The translations under genes and the position numbers were made by a program. The notes under the pieces were generated by a model. The model was given only the letters and a program-made list of their open reading frames with translations, did no database searches and had not been told where the DNA came from. A DNA stretch of 64,000 nucleotides from Aptenodytes patagonicus (Eukaryota; Chordata; Aves; Sphenisciformes; Spheniscidae): NCBI RefSeq assembly GCF_965638725.1, contig NC_134951.1, positions 104,679,811 to 104,743,810 on the forward strand. The letters run 5' to 3'. Positions 23,101 to 36,160 of this stretch are shown here, piece after piece. Every line of letters begins with the position of its first letter. The stretch's first letter is position 1.

Positions 23101-26100
23101 ACACATGCAAAAATGTGCCTGATCTCATTCGTTTTCACTGTAAATTCAGAACACTGCTAGTGTATATTTAGACATAGCCGTTAACACAAAGAGGTCTGTG
23201 AGCTGGTACCAAGAAAGCCTACATTTGTGGTGCAAGGGTGGTCAGCTTTGACACCTAGGAAGGTGCAAGCACCACTTGAAAGTTTTGCTGTAGCTAACAC
23301 CCTCCCCCCGCTTATTCACTGATGCCGATGAACATACAGGCTTATGTTGCAACCTTCCCCTTAGCAGGCCTTTCTTTCATGTGGTTGACTATTTTTCAAG
23401 CTTGAACAAACTTAATTATCCTTGAGACTTCTGCCACTCATGTTTGTGCGGCAAACAAAGTGATAGGAAGGAGGGTATACAGACAGCTAGCCACCCATAT
23501 GAAGTGTAATTGTGTATGCTATGTTGCCGTAGGACCAGACTTTTAAAACCCCTGCACTGAGAAAGAGCAGTCATGGTATTTAGCATCAACTGCAGCACAA
23601 GAAAGTGCGTTGTCAAAGTTCAGAGACCTAAACCTGTTATAATGGGTGTAGGATATGGTGAAGTGGGTAGGTTAAGCAGTGCTGCTACAACAGAAGAGGA
23701 CCTTCTGAGTCACGGCCACTTTGGTGGCCGCCTTGCAGGAGTCTCTGTCTTGAGCAGAAGGAAAAATCATGCTTTTCCATATTCGCAGCACTAGGTGGCA
23801 ATACGCTGCGCCGGCATGGCAGTGCAGAAGGACTCTGCTGCTGCTTCCACTCCAAGCCCTCACCAGCTCCCACTCGCTCCGGTCTGCAACCGGAAGGGTG
23901 TGGGTGGTGGGACTGGAGGAGCCATCCGACTTCAGATTTTTTTTCTCTCAAATCAAACTTTAACTGCTTAGTGACTGGTACTTAGGAAAATTCAAGACAT
24001 TTTTGGAATGAGTCAGGTGTTGGAAGACGAGAAATGTGCTGTGAAATGCGTGGGGGCCATGGATAGGGCCTTGGGTGGTAGGAGAGGCAGGAGAGGGAGA
24101 GAAGCAGGAGTGGTCGAGGAGTTGCCCGCAGAGGTGGATGGCAGGATGAGCGCAGCTGCGGTCATCCTTTGGCAGAAGAAACTGGAGCAACCTCCTCCAG
24201 CAAGGCCGCTGCCTACAGCACCGCAGAGGAGCTTCTGGGTGTCATGAACAGCTGGACACCACGATGGTGACGCTCAACGACATTGCTTGTTCTCGGCTGA
24301 TAAAGATGAGAACTGATACCGAACCACTGCAGGAAGAGTTCCTGGCTCCGTCTGAAACCACATTTATGTGCAGTTTCGCAGGGGATGCACAGAGGAAATG
24401 GGAATGTACAGTCCACAAGCAAAAGCAGGGTGGATGAAAGGTTTATCTAGGAATATGAAAATGCTTTGAACAAATGAACTAACTCTTCTTCTTTTCCCCT
24501 CCATTCGCACAACGGAGCAATTTTAAATTAGAACAGGTTGTAACAGATTTAATTTAGATCACCATGGTGCCTAGTGTAATGCTACAGCATTTTCTAGTTT
24601 ATCTTTTTCCCTGATTTTAAAGGGCTAAACAGTTTTTAAATTGTGAGTTTGTTATAGAAAGTATGGCTGCTAGACAGTCCTAACCAATCAGAATTTTTTT
24701 TACTGCACCATGATTAATTTTGTTGGATAAAACTACTGAAATACAACTGAAGGTAGAAATAAAAAGCATTTAAGTGCTGTACAGCCATGATTTACTCTTC
24801 AGAGATGCATTTAACGCTGTCTCCAGCAGAACAGCTTCATCCATTTTCCAAACATTCATTTGTTTATTTCAAGATTAGTCTCAGTTATAAACAGACATTA
24901 AATCACCTCCAGGCCCTAATACGTTGTAACGAAGTATTGTAAACCATGTAGTATGTTGGTTTAAACAATGTAATCAGAAAGCAACAAAACCATTTTCTCC
25001 TGGTTCTTGCTGGCTCCCTGACTTCTTCTGTCTGTTCGAAGAAAAGTTCTTTTTAGTCTGTAAATGTCAAGGTCAATCAGAGGTCAAGTTTGTGCTTTTG
25101 AGCCGTGGTTCCTTTCAGGTTATTGGCTTTGTTTTATTACTGAAAGAAACCATCCATTTTGGCATATAGAGCAAAGAAGTCACGTAATCCTATTAAATAC
25201 AAAACCAACATGTACAAATAATGGTGAGGGTTTGACAATCGCACAAAAGCCCCCTTTTTCTGCCCACGGTTAAGCCTGCACTGAGTAATTAATGGTCCTT
25301 CTATGAGCCTGTCTACGCTGGGAAAACTGCCTAACTAGTTTTCAAAACACTCGCTCAAAAACTGGTTACAAGCACAGCCGAGAGCCCCTTTTAGGCAAGC
25401 TGGCATCTTCCTACCGCGATGCTCAGGAATGGGAGGGGGACAGAAGCGGATACCTGTCGCCTTCCATCTCGGAGCAGAAAATGGCGCAAAAGGAGACAGG
25501 CGCAATCCTAGGCAGAGGATCCTTGGAAGCAGAGAGACTTGAATTAACAAGGAAGAAGGAGGGAAGCATCTGTAGAGAGTTAAGGATAAAAGGAGGTACT
25601 TTAAGTTATTAGAAAATAAACTTGCTTTGTTGGCAGTAGAGAGAAGAAGTGGAAAGCCAGGCACAAAATCTAAGACATAAAAAATTAACTACAAATACCT
25701 CACTGATTTCCTTACGAAGAATGTTTATGCATAGTGCAAGGTCAGTAGAAGAAAAAATTAGGAAGAGGAAACAAGGTATAATCAGATGTTAAAATGGAGC
25801 AAAGAAAATGTAGGATAATTTAAAGAAAACTGTCCTCACAGTGGTATCTACACAGAGGTAACCAAGGGAAAATGCTGAGGATTTTCATGTTCAATTAGTT
25901 ATGATCAGATGTAAACTATGGGCTTGCAACGCTGTCGGTTCTACTTGTCACTTCTTTGAGGACAGTCAACTACAGTACGTGAAAACTACTGAAGCTGTGC
26001 AAAACCCCATTTTCATAAACAACATTCATAACATTATTTTCACATCCCTCAGACAAGGATATAGGTTATCACAACCTTAAAATCTGTCTGCTGGCAAGGC

Positions 26101-29100
26101 AAGACATTACCATCCTAGAGCGCATGCAAGCATATGAACCAACTGGATCTATTACTAATAAAAAGAGATGAGCTGATTGAGAGTGCAGATAGCAATTGCA
26201 GATAAGATGAAGAACTGCATGAAACGTAGGCAGAAGCTGCAGAAATGAACACCAAACCAGACATACAATTGAATATGATAAACATTACAGAAGTGGAAAT
26301 GGGAAGCAGAGAAATCTACATTACCCAGATTGTGAAACAAGCCTTACAAAAAGCCAGACAGTAAAAGTTTCCGGCCTATCATATTGCAGGGTCAGATAGA
26401 CAACAAAGATGCTTGGAGTTTAAGTGTGGAACAGGTCCAAGATCTTCCGATAGCTTTGTAATAGGAAGGGAAAAACACTGGCACACCGCTAGGGAAGGAC
26501 CTCCACGCAGGACTGATCCTTAAACACAGACTCGAGAGGTTTTTGGCAGAGACTTCAGTGAGAACGGTCTCTAATGGTGCAGTCTTAAAACAAGTCTGGA
26601 AGAAGCCTCACTCAACCCTGGGTTCAATCCCTGGGTTGAGCATATTTTAAGAAGGCCACAGGTTCAGTATGAATAATTAGGGCTGAATTTATTTTTTTGT
26701 CCTCCTTTGTTCCCAGCACATCCCTCAAGTAGTGCAAAGAAAGTGAAATGCACCCACAACACCCCATCTGGGGATTTCCTCAACTGATATACAATCAATG
26801 TATAATTAGCTCCTTTCCCTCTCTCTGGGGTGCAGAGGAATTATCAGTGTCTCAATCTTCAGCTATCACTAGCTGCTAGATTAGTCAGCTGGCATGGGAC
26901 TCAAACAAAAAGCCATGGAGCTGTACCTGTCCTCCCGAGGGGGTTTAGAGGAGATGTTTGCACAATAAGAGGACATATACTCTGTAAGATATATACCCGG
27001 AGAAACACAAATGTGTGCCTTGTCGTTGTTAGAGTTTCTGAATAAAGTGAAATGGATTCTGCAGACCAACACATCACCTAAAGGAAATGTCGATTTGAGA
27101 AACCTTTTTTCCCTCCCTGGTTGTGACTCCCCGTATTTCTTCAAGCTTTTCTAGCAAGCTGGCAATGCTGTGGGTACCGCAGACTAAGAGATGCGCCTTC
27201 CAGTCCCCAGCTTATCCAGTCATCACTGGTGGGTTCCCAGGGAGCTCTCAGGTACGGGAGGACAAGTTGGTACTACACATGGCTAGAAGAAAACTTTGGA
27301 GACTTTTATAGGAAAATTCCACACTTCAGTGACCCAGAAGAGAGCATTTTTGTTTTTCCCTCTGGAAACAATCTCATTCCCAATTTGCACCATTAGCTCT
27401 CTTCTCAACAGAACAGACTCAAAAGTCTGTGACCTTTAGTCTCACAGACCTAAGCTTGTGTCTGGAGCACCACACGGAGGTGGTGTTTTGGGGACCCTCT
27501 GTTTAATTTCCCAACTTCCATATTTGTTTGGAGAGTCACAGGCCATTTGAATGGGATGGAGGTAGTTTCTTATCTCTAGAAGCAAAATTTGTCCATCAAA
27601 AAGCATACTGTAAGACTTCACGTATTTACATATCCCTGGATTTACTTGCCATCTGCTGCCCTTCAGCTGCTGCTGGCAAAACTGCCACAGCTATAGAGCA
27701 AATTGTTTTTCCTCTACTATTGATTTTGTTAACCTGCTTTACCAGGGGTCCCTTGCAGTTCCCCGTCTCACTGCAGCTATGCAGTAACTCCATCGCATTT
27801 TCTGCTTTCTGTTTTTCAGTGCAGCTCTCACCTCCTCAAGTGTTTTGGGGCCACCAAACAAAAACACTGACACAGAAATGTAAATGTGCTTGTCTTCTAC
27901 TGTAAGTGCATTTCCATCACTATAAAAACGTGAAATAGAGCTTATTTCAATTTGATGATGTAAAGCGCCTTACATCGCTATAAACAGAATATACTGTATA
28001 TATATTGGATATACGAGTCTAGCCATGTTAGTTAATAGTATTTTTTAAATCATGACAGCTGTATCCTTATAGTTTAAATGCATATCTGCCCACTGTCACA
28101 TATGTGAGAAACAAATAAGTAAGATGCAGTGAGACCCAGAAGTGACTGGTATATATGACTATAAAAGACTTGTCGAAAAATTCAGGTTACAGTTCTGAAT
28201 GGGAAAGTTCAGAGCAGAAGACGTGGATGGTCATTTTCTTTTAAATTCCTGCAACAAACCCTACACAGAGTACATTCAACTCTGCATAAAATCAGCAAAA
28301 TAATCTGCTTCTGTGCTGAGGAATATGAAATAGAAAACTGAGAAAACACTGGAAGAAGGGTGACAGAAGGTATCCCAGTCATCACCGGGATAGCTCTGAT
28401 CAGAGATGGCCGCCTGAGCTCTTTCCACACTACATGCAGTGTGCTATTGCCAATATCGTATCCACTTGCGACAGACAAAATCCTGAAAAAATAACACTGC
28501 TGCCATTGCACTGAAATTCACTACATACACTGGAAAACTTTAATCTTGATCTCAGTTGTCAGTGTGGACTTGTACGTGTTGCACATTGTGGTAGGGAACC
28601 ACACTGACTTAATCATATCTGTATTTAGATATTACCCTTCTGTTACAGAAAATGATTTAGATGATTAACTGCAACTTAAAGTTAAGATGCCAGGCTTCCT
28701 TCTACTCTCATCACACATCGTTTCCATAACTGTTTACCTTTTGTCTTTAGAAAATTTTTGCATACAATCAATCAGCTTCATTTTTCCTTCCCCTACTCAA
28801 AAGTATGATTTCTCTCCTTCAGCAAACACCTTAGAAATGAGTACAGCTCTGTGTAACAAGCCGTCCTAAAGCCTCTTTTTGTACATGTCAATTTTACCGC
28901 ATAACAGATTTTTAAAGCCAAGAAAAAACAATTCACAAAGACTGGTGGGGGCGTTCAGCAGAAGTCATAGGAGACCCTACCTTAAATCTGTCACTGTATT
29001 TGACTGGATTTCAAGTTGATGGTATCTGTAAAGGCAGTTTCCATTGAATACTGTAATTGAATTGAATCTTTGCAAACAGGACTGTGTATTTCTTTCTGGT

Positions 29101-29289
29101 AGTACAACAGCAGGACATTTAGAATAAGGTGTGTTTCTTCATACCGCAGTTTTCAGCTGTTACCACCAGGAGCGCATACAAAGCCAGGAGGATAAAACTC
29201 CTTGCGTGTCAGTCAAAGCTCCAAACATTTCGAGTTGGGCATAAGACTTACTTGAAAAATACTGGCCTGTCTTTAAGACATAACAAAGT

Positions 29290-29440
29290 GCAAAGACTTA
29301 GGAGACTTGGTTTCATACTTTACCTCTGCAGCTACTTTCCTGGATGACGTTGGACCACCTCTGTTCCCTAGTTTATCCATCTGTAAAATGGGGACAGTAT
29401 TACTGGCCCCTGATTGTAAGACCTTCTCAGATCTATTTAT
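29290..29440 (+). mobile_element. Ancient MIR-like SINE relic
   Basis: AGGAGACTTGGTTTCATACT, then CTCTGCAGCTACTTTCCTGG, then GACGTTGGACCACCTCTGTT, and CATCTGTAAAATGGGGACAG align in order with the MIR SINE (the tRNA-derived part with GGTTTCATA at the B box, TGTGTGACCTTGGGCAAG-like middle, and the CATCTGTAAAATGGGGATAA core). The core at 29372-29402 is especially well kept. MIR copies are sparse in birds. Confidence 0.7.
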
Positions 29441-29597
29441 ACAAAAAGCTGTAACAGAGTGAGTGGTTTTAAAGTTTAGAATAGCTCAAACCACACCATC
29501 CACTTAAAATCTGGAAATTATTCAAAACTAAAAAGATGAGATTTTCACTTGTTAGTTTTATAAAGATACATGAGTTTTACATGTTTATGCATTCATA

Positions 29598-29667
29598 ATT
29601 TACAAACTTATGTAATATAATTTATATAATGTGTGTATATATTATACACATTTGTAAGTTTATAAAT
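29598..29667. repeat. AT-rich imperfect inverted repeat
   Basis: ATTTACAAACTTA (29598-29610) pairs with TAAGTTTATAAAT (29655-29667) at 12 of 13 positions. The interior also holds near-complementary AATGTGT and ACACATT blocks, giving a potential long AT-rich hairpin just downstream of the MIR-like relic. Confidence 0.55.
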
Positions 29668-32600
29668 ACATATGTACATATGTCAGTGTATTTTATAAAA
29701 TAAAACATTTCCTCTTCTCCAGCATGTGAAAAAGCCACACAAACTGGAGCGTCGCTCCATGTCACTGTTATCTCTTGCGCACACATGTACATGCCCACAG
29801 ATTATTCCTGACAGCATGATAGTATCCTAAGCGACTCTTCCAAGAGGAACGGGAACTGACACAAACCAAACGAAGCAAGAATGTCCCCTTTAAAACTCCC
29901 AACGTCTGTAGCTCATTTTCCTCTCCAGCGCTCGCACATGGTTGCAAAACAGTGTCATTGAAAAAAAATCTCCAAGTCATCACTATTTCTAACTTGCCTA
30001 TGTGCAACTTCTTTACCAAAACATTCCTAAGCACTTTACAGGCTTTAATTTGTTTCAGAGCATCCCTGCGAAGTGGCGTCATATCTCCTGTGCGCTCAAC
30101 TGTAGGGAGACGCAGGAAGGTCAGGGCCAGGTCCCGACGAGAGCTGCCAGGAGGAGCCCCCATCCAGCAGCACCCAGCTCCGTCAGCGCCAGGCCGGAGC
30201 CCCAGGGGCTCGGCAGCTGACGCAGGCTGCACCAGAGGAGCAGCTCAGCCACCGACTCATAGACAGGCAGCTCTAAGCTTTGTTAAAAAGTTCCTGACGT
30301 TCGAGTTGAGAGAAAACTAGCGCTTGTGGACTTCCAGAGCTGACTGCGGTGCAAACAGCTGTGCAGGTTCACTTTTCCTTTCTTTTTTCTTGGTCCACTG
30401 CCTGGACCGACCTTCTTAAAGAGCATCTTATCTGCTAGATGAAATAGCAGCCGTGGCTTCGTGACAATTAAAGGCTCCAAATCCCGCTTTTGGGCACACA
30501 ACCCTGCCTCCTTTTCTGCTACTCCTCTGGCTGACTCAGTGAAGCAATTCATGGGAAAAATTACACAGGGTTTCTGCCAGCGCTCGGAGGTCGTCTGGCT
30601 CACCGGGGAAGTGGTGAGTGTCAGCGTTGGGTGCAAACAGGAGGCAAAACCACGCAGCTGGAGGCAGTAACTTGCAGAGGGGACAGCAGGACCTTCGCCA
30701 TCGCAATTTACTTTGGTTTTAGCCTTCATAGAAAGAGACCCAGTGGGCAGGGCTTTCACCAACACTCTGAGTGACAGCAGCCTGCTTTCATACTCTTCTC
30801 TCCTCGGCACATTTTCTGCACCATTCCTTATGCAATCGGCAAACCGATCTGGCTGAAAGTGAAGAATAAAAAAAAAAAAAAAAAGTCTTACTTCCAGTAT
30901 TAGTTTTCAAATGGTGGCGGCACGGTCCGAGATCAGATTAGGCTGCCGGTGAAATCCTTGACTTCACCTCATGTCTGGGATCAGAGCGGCCGCTTCACTG
31001 GACAAAAGGCAACTCGGAGCAGCAAGGCTGGGATGCTGCTTGTCTGACACAGGCCTGCTCCCCACCCGGGCGGCAGAAGCGGCCAAAGGGAAGTACATGG
31101 AAGCTCTCGGTAGCTGGGGTCCTCATGCGTTTCTACTAAAAATTATTCAGTTCCATTTCAACCTTGGCCATTTTTCCTAACTTGCAATGGATGTGGTAAG
31201 AAGAAGTGACACCAAACAGCGCAAGCTGCTTTATCCTGGAAGCTCTCAATGCCCTGAGCTTCCTGGGGAGAGGACCTAAGAGGGAGAAACACCGTACTTG
31301 AACGTACATGAAGGCAAGGAGCACCAAGGTGAGAGCGGGGTTGCTAACATTACCTTCAAACAAAGCAGAGATACAGGGTTTCTTGAGCACAGGGATACCT
31401 GGAACGATGTACTCGCTGATCTCTGAGCAAGCCCATCGCCAACTATCAATTATTTTTCTTGTGTTCAGGTATGTGGGATGCTGTGGCTACTTCCCTTGTG
31501 ATACACAGGGAATGTGATCACAGAAAACACACGTTTGGCTTTTTAAACTATTCTGACTCTACTAGTGTCACTCCTGTAAGGCCCCAGTGTTTCTTATTTA
31601 TCTAACAGGAAAGAGACAAAGGTAAATGACTGACTAAATCCAAGGGATTCAGATGATACCAAACTAATTTAGAAGGGAAAGGACCAGCAATGTCATGCTG
31701 GAAAAGTCAGAAATTGAAATGAAAAATCAAATTCAAACATTTAAGCAGGAGGTGATCAGTAATTACACCAGAACAATTGGTAGCAGAGGGCATATTTGCC
31801 ATTTCTTGAAATCTCCATAATGACGCTTCTTTTTTTCTGGAAAATAAACTTTAACTAAGCAGATTATAATCTCAATTACAAATACTACAGTCCACATTAT
31901 GCAGGACGTCAGATTCTGAGACCAAACTTGCTTCTAATCCTAAATCCTGTATCGGTACGCTATATGGCTCAAAAGCTCCATATTAAAACAAAACTAAGCC
32001 TGTCATCAGTTTTGTCCAACCAAGCTGGATAATTAAGGTCTGATTATTATTTTTTTTAAGATAACATCCACAATTCAAAATTCAATCTGGAAACAGGTAT
32101 CCAAAACTTAGAAACTGGGTGGACATCCGTATTTTGGCTGCTGTGAATTTGACCAGTAAGACACTTGCATAAATGCGATTCATTAGGGAGTCTTAAGGGG
32201 TTTTATTTTAACGACTCCAGCTGTTGAACAAAGGTATGTTGCCTTCTACCACAGTCATACTATGTTTTCTTCAGCATTGTCTTTCTTGGAAAGCCCACAA
32301 ATTCAAGGCAAAGCCTCCTAATAAAAACTAAGGCGTTTGGGAAGATAATGACACAGCAATCCTATGTCGGAAACGAATGAACCAGGAGGATGATCAGAGA
32401 CCTCTGTCACTTCTAAACTTCTGTAATTCTTTCATTTCTAAAACAGCCCCGCTTAGAAAAAATTAAAATTCATTAATCTCTAACAAAAATCTGACAGAGC
32501 AATGGCAGTTACCGTAAGACGTTTGCTGCTTTTCTGATTTTTGTAAGTGGTGGGAGGTTTCGGGAGGCAGCTGAGCCACCCTGCCAGCTTGCTCCTGCCG

Positions 32601-34825
32601 CAAGCGGTGGCTCCCCAGGCCCTCCGCTCCCATCCCACTCCCAACCCGCGTCCCCGCAGCTCCCCTTGTGCTGCCCCTGGCAGCCAGCTGACCTCCCAGG
32701 GAGCTCACCAAAATGGCAGGAAATTAACCCAGACAGCGAAGGAATAGTCTTCTGGCTTGGTGAGCTGAACCAGCTCGGCGGGGCAAGCCAGTGGGCAGGG
32801 AAGAGAGAGCAAGGTCTCCCTCTTCTGACAGCAGCAAGCGGGCTGCTCCGCCAGCCAGGACCTCACCCCAGCTTCAGGGCTCCCGGCACTCACCGACTTG
32901 CCAGTTACCATTGCCAAAATGTTGTTAAACAACATAACGACAAGCCCGTAAAATTATTCTGAGGTTGAGTACTGTAAATAGTAATATGATTTGTTATTCG
33001 AAACTGGGAAGCTTGATACTCAAATCCTTGAAGATTAGAAGAAGCATCAGGAAAACTGAGAACATAAATTAAGGCTTTGTGCTTTTGCTGGAGACCAATT
33101 CATAAATTGCAGGACAAGTACAAAGAACGCAGTCTGGCTATAGCCAGCCCCCACAGTTTTCTTGAAATGTCCAAAGCTAATAAAGTAGTTTACTTCATTC
33201 AGAAGAGTTTTGCATAGCTAAACTTGTTACGGCAGAGTAACACGGGTCAAGTTTATAGCAAGTCAGAAGGCTGCTCGATAATGATTCTTTGTTCAAATTT
33301 AAATTACACATTTGCTTCTATTTTGAGAGTTATAGCACAAACCTGTGTGTTTCAGGTAAATCAAGTAACACCTAGCCGATTCAATACAGATCTGTTTGTA
33401 TTGATTAGTTGGACAAGCCGAGACGCTGAGACAAACCTAGAAAGACTGTGTTAAATTCCATTGCTTATTTTCAAAGGTCATTTTGGAAATCACAAGTAAT
33501 ACGGGCTATTCTGGGTTTCAGACTAGACACAAAAAACAAACAGCGGCAAGGCACATGTTGAGTTGTGGTTTTAATTCTATTTTCAACATAGTTTATATGA
33601 CTTAGGACTCCAACAAGCAAACAAGCCAACCATTGAATCCAAAACTCAGCATAGATTTTGCATAGCTCAGCACAGAGAAGTTACAATATCTGAATGGTAT
33701 TTTTCACTTAAGTAAAAATAAAATTAGAAAATGACTAGCTGGCTGGGGGAAAAAAAAAAAAGAACCTCTCTTCGACATTTTAAACAACTGAGACCTTTGC
33801 GTATAGTACAAAGGAGTTTAACAGCCAATGGGTGATATCATACTTTTTCACTCTTGCTCTAATCTACACTGTAAATCAAAACAATCTCATAAAAGGTTAA
33901 ATTATTAAGAACACTGGCCCAATGGAAGTGTCATGCAACCAGGAAACCAGCATGACCATAAAAAGAAAATGAGGCTGCTGGTAACCATTATAATGTAAGG
34001 CTGAATCACAAATGCTAACACCAAAGACCTTTTTCTGTTCCAGTTATAATAACCCTTGAGAGTTTTGCCTGTTGTTTTTTTTTCTTCCCTCTCTGAAGGC
34101 AGAAGTAGGCCCTATCACCACCTCCGTTTCAGTTTCTCTCTTCCCAGCTATGGTTTCTTGCAGTAACTAGTCTGTCATTGTCCAGGAGCTTAAACAGAGC
34201 ACTGCATAAGCCGTATGCATCACGTATCTGTCCCCAAGATGCAAAATCCTTCCCTGCAAGGGAAGATTTTGGTGCAACCTAATGCAAATTCTGAGCTCAA
34301 GGGAGGCAGGACCGATGAGGTATTTCACCAAAACATTTCTGTAGAATTAAAAAAAAAAAAAGAAAAAAATTATAATTTAAGACTACCAGCGGCAAAGATC
34401 AGTGACCACAGGAGCAAATTCCTACAAGGCTCGCTGTATTAGAGAATTAACTTCCAAATTAACCCAAAGCGCAGGAGCCTCCCTGGAGCCGGAGGCAGCC
34501 CCGGCAGGCGGGGCAGCCCTTCCCCGCACAGGGCAGGAGACCTCCCCGGGGAGAGAGCGCCTCTACCCGCAGCGACTTTGCTCCTCCGACGCCTCGGGGC
34601 TGGGGGAGGCCCGGCCGCAGCCCCCGCCGCCCCCGGCCCCGATCCCCCCCACCCCCCTCCCCGACACGGCTCCCCCGGCCCCGCACGGCACCCCCACGGC
34701 GCCAGGGGAGACACCCCCCCCCTCAGCTCCACGGCGGCGGGGAGAGACCGCCACCCCAGCCCCTCGGCGGCGGGACACCCCCCCCCAGCCCCAGGGCTGG
34801 CGCGGTGACGGCCCGCGGCGCCGCT

Positions 34826-34863
34826 GTCACCCCCCGGCGCCGCCGTCACCCCCCGGCGCCGCC
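34826..34863. repeat. 19-bp GC-rich tandem repeat, two exact copies
   Basis: The unit GTCACCCCCCGGCGCCGCC occurs at 34826-34844 and again at 34845-34863 with no differences. A degenerate relative lies just before it. It lies in the CpG island. Confidence 0.9.
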
Positions 34864-35049
34864 GCCCGGGCGGCAGCGGGAGCCTGCCCCGGCCCCACCG
34901 CCCTGCGGCGGCGGCGGCGGCGGCGCCGGGAGCCCGCGGCACCCCCTCGCCCGCCTCCCGCCGACCCGCGGCCCCGGCCGCGCCGCGCCGGCGGGAGCCG
35001 CTGACAGGTCGCCGCCGGTGGCTCCGGCACCTGCGCTGCGCTCGCCGCC

Positions 35050-35443
35050 CTGAGAGGAGGGGCTGCCGCCGAGACCGCGGCGCGGCGGAGCGGGAGGCGG
35101 CGGCGCACGGCCGGCGGCGGGCCCCCGGGGGCGGCGGGCGCCCCTCGCCCCGCCGCGGGGCCCGGCGGCCGCGGCCGCGGCGCCGCCGACACCTTACTTC
35201 CTGCTTCGCTACCCAGGGCCAGACCCATCGCGGCGGAGGGATCCCGCCGCCTCCCGCAGCCTCCTCCCCCTTCTGCTTCTGCTTTTTTCCCCCCCGTTCC
35301 CTCTCCCTCTCTCCCTTCTGCAAGAAAATAATTTGACAGCGATTTGCTGACACGGGGATTTTTTTTTTCTTTTTCTTTTTTTTTTTTTTTTCATCACGGA
35401 CTCGGCAAAGGCAGCGCGGCGGGCGGGGGAGGCCGTGCCGGAG
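35050..35443 (+). other. Possible non-coding first exon ending in a strong splice donor
   Basis: GAG then GTAAGT at 35444 is a near-consensus donor inside the CpG island on the plus strand. Pyrimidine-rich DNA and a long T run (35361-35391) lie just before it. The start is arbitrary, since no TSS can be seen. Two more donor-like sites follow: ACT/GTAAGT at 35631 and CCAG/GTAGGC at 35762. They may be alternative first-exon ends. Confidence 0.35.
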
Positions 35444-35906
35444 GTAAGTGCCGGTGCCCGGAGCCTCCCCCGGCGCGAGGCGGGGGGGGGGGGTGCGGCG
35501 GGCCCCCGCCCCGCTCCGCTCCATGTGCCGCCGCCGGGGTGGGTGCCTGGCAGCGGGGCCGGGGCCGGGCTGGGGGGGGGAGTATGTTTCCTGGCGGAGC
35601 GATATTTGTTTACAGGATGAGCGCGGTACTGTAAGTGAAGTAGGACCGAGTCCGGGCAGCTCCGTAATAAATTAATATCGCAATTGCTCCCTCCTCGCCG
35701 ACACCGACATAAGCCCCGCGCCCGGCCCCCGCGCCTGCACTTGTTGCAGACTTCACGCCAGGTAGGCGAATGCTTCGCAAGTTTCATTTTTGCACGAGCT
35801 GGGGCTGCGCTGGAAGGAGGGGAAAAAAAAAAAAGGAAAAAAAAAGTTTGCAGCTTGCAGTTCGCTTTCGGTCTGCAGCGCCGAGTAGGCGAGGCCCTGC
35901 CTGCTG

Positions 35907-35930
35907 CCTCCTCCTCCTCCTCCTCCTCCT
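35907..35930. repeat. (CCT)8 trinucleotide repeat
   Basis: Eight uninterrupted CCT units lie within the CpG island, in the likely 5' untranslated or first-intron region of the rightward gene. Confidence 0.95.
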
Positions 35931-36122
35931 CACCGATCGCCGCTCCCCGCCAGCCGGCCGCGGACAGGGAGGGAGGGAGGGGGGCGCCCGGGGCGGCGGG
36001 AGCGGGCTGGGGGCGGGCGCGGCGGCGGGGCGCTGCCCCGTACCTGCCCGGCCCGGGCGGGGTGGGCGCGGGGGGCCGGTCCCGGGGCGCCCTGCCGCGG
36101 CGCCGCTGCCAGGTCCCGGGCG

Positions 36123-36160
36123 CCGTGCCGTGCCGTGCCGTGCCGTGCCGTGCCGTGCCG
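36123..36160. repeat. (CCGTG)7.6 pentanucleotide repeat
   Basis: Seven full CCGTG units plus CCG run without interruption inside the CpG island. Each unit carries a CpG, so the tract adds eight CpG sites in 38 bp. Confidence 0.95.

Larger units (their letters stand above)
18900..34400. other. Intergenic spacer between UBR2 and the next CpG island
   Basis: About 15.5 kb without a gene I can support. All open frames are short and lack recognisable domains or paired splice signals. It contains the MIR-like relic, two hairpin-forming repeats, and GC-richer patches near 30,050-30,260 and 32,540-32,900 that could be regulatory. A non-coding transcript could exist unseen. Confidence 0.6.

Noticed and set aside
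26612-26640. A tRNA B-box-like GGTTCAATCCC inside a CCCTGGGTT repeat
   Set aside because: I could not fold a tRNA cloverleaf around it or find a convincing A box, and the match may be due to the short internal repeat.
34439-35524. A 361-codon open frame on the minus strand in the CpG island
   Set aside because: It is made of Arg/Pro/Gly/Ala runs, overlaps similar frames in other phases and on the other strand, and includes a polylysine block from a T run. Stop codons are rare in such GC-rich DNA, so long frames arise by chance.
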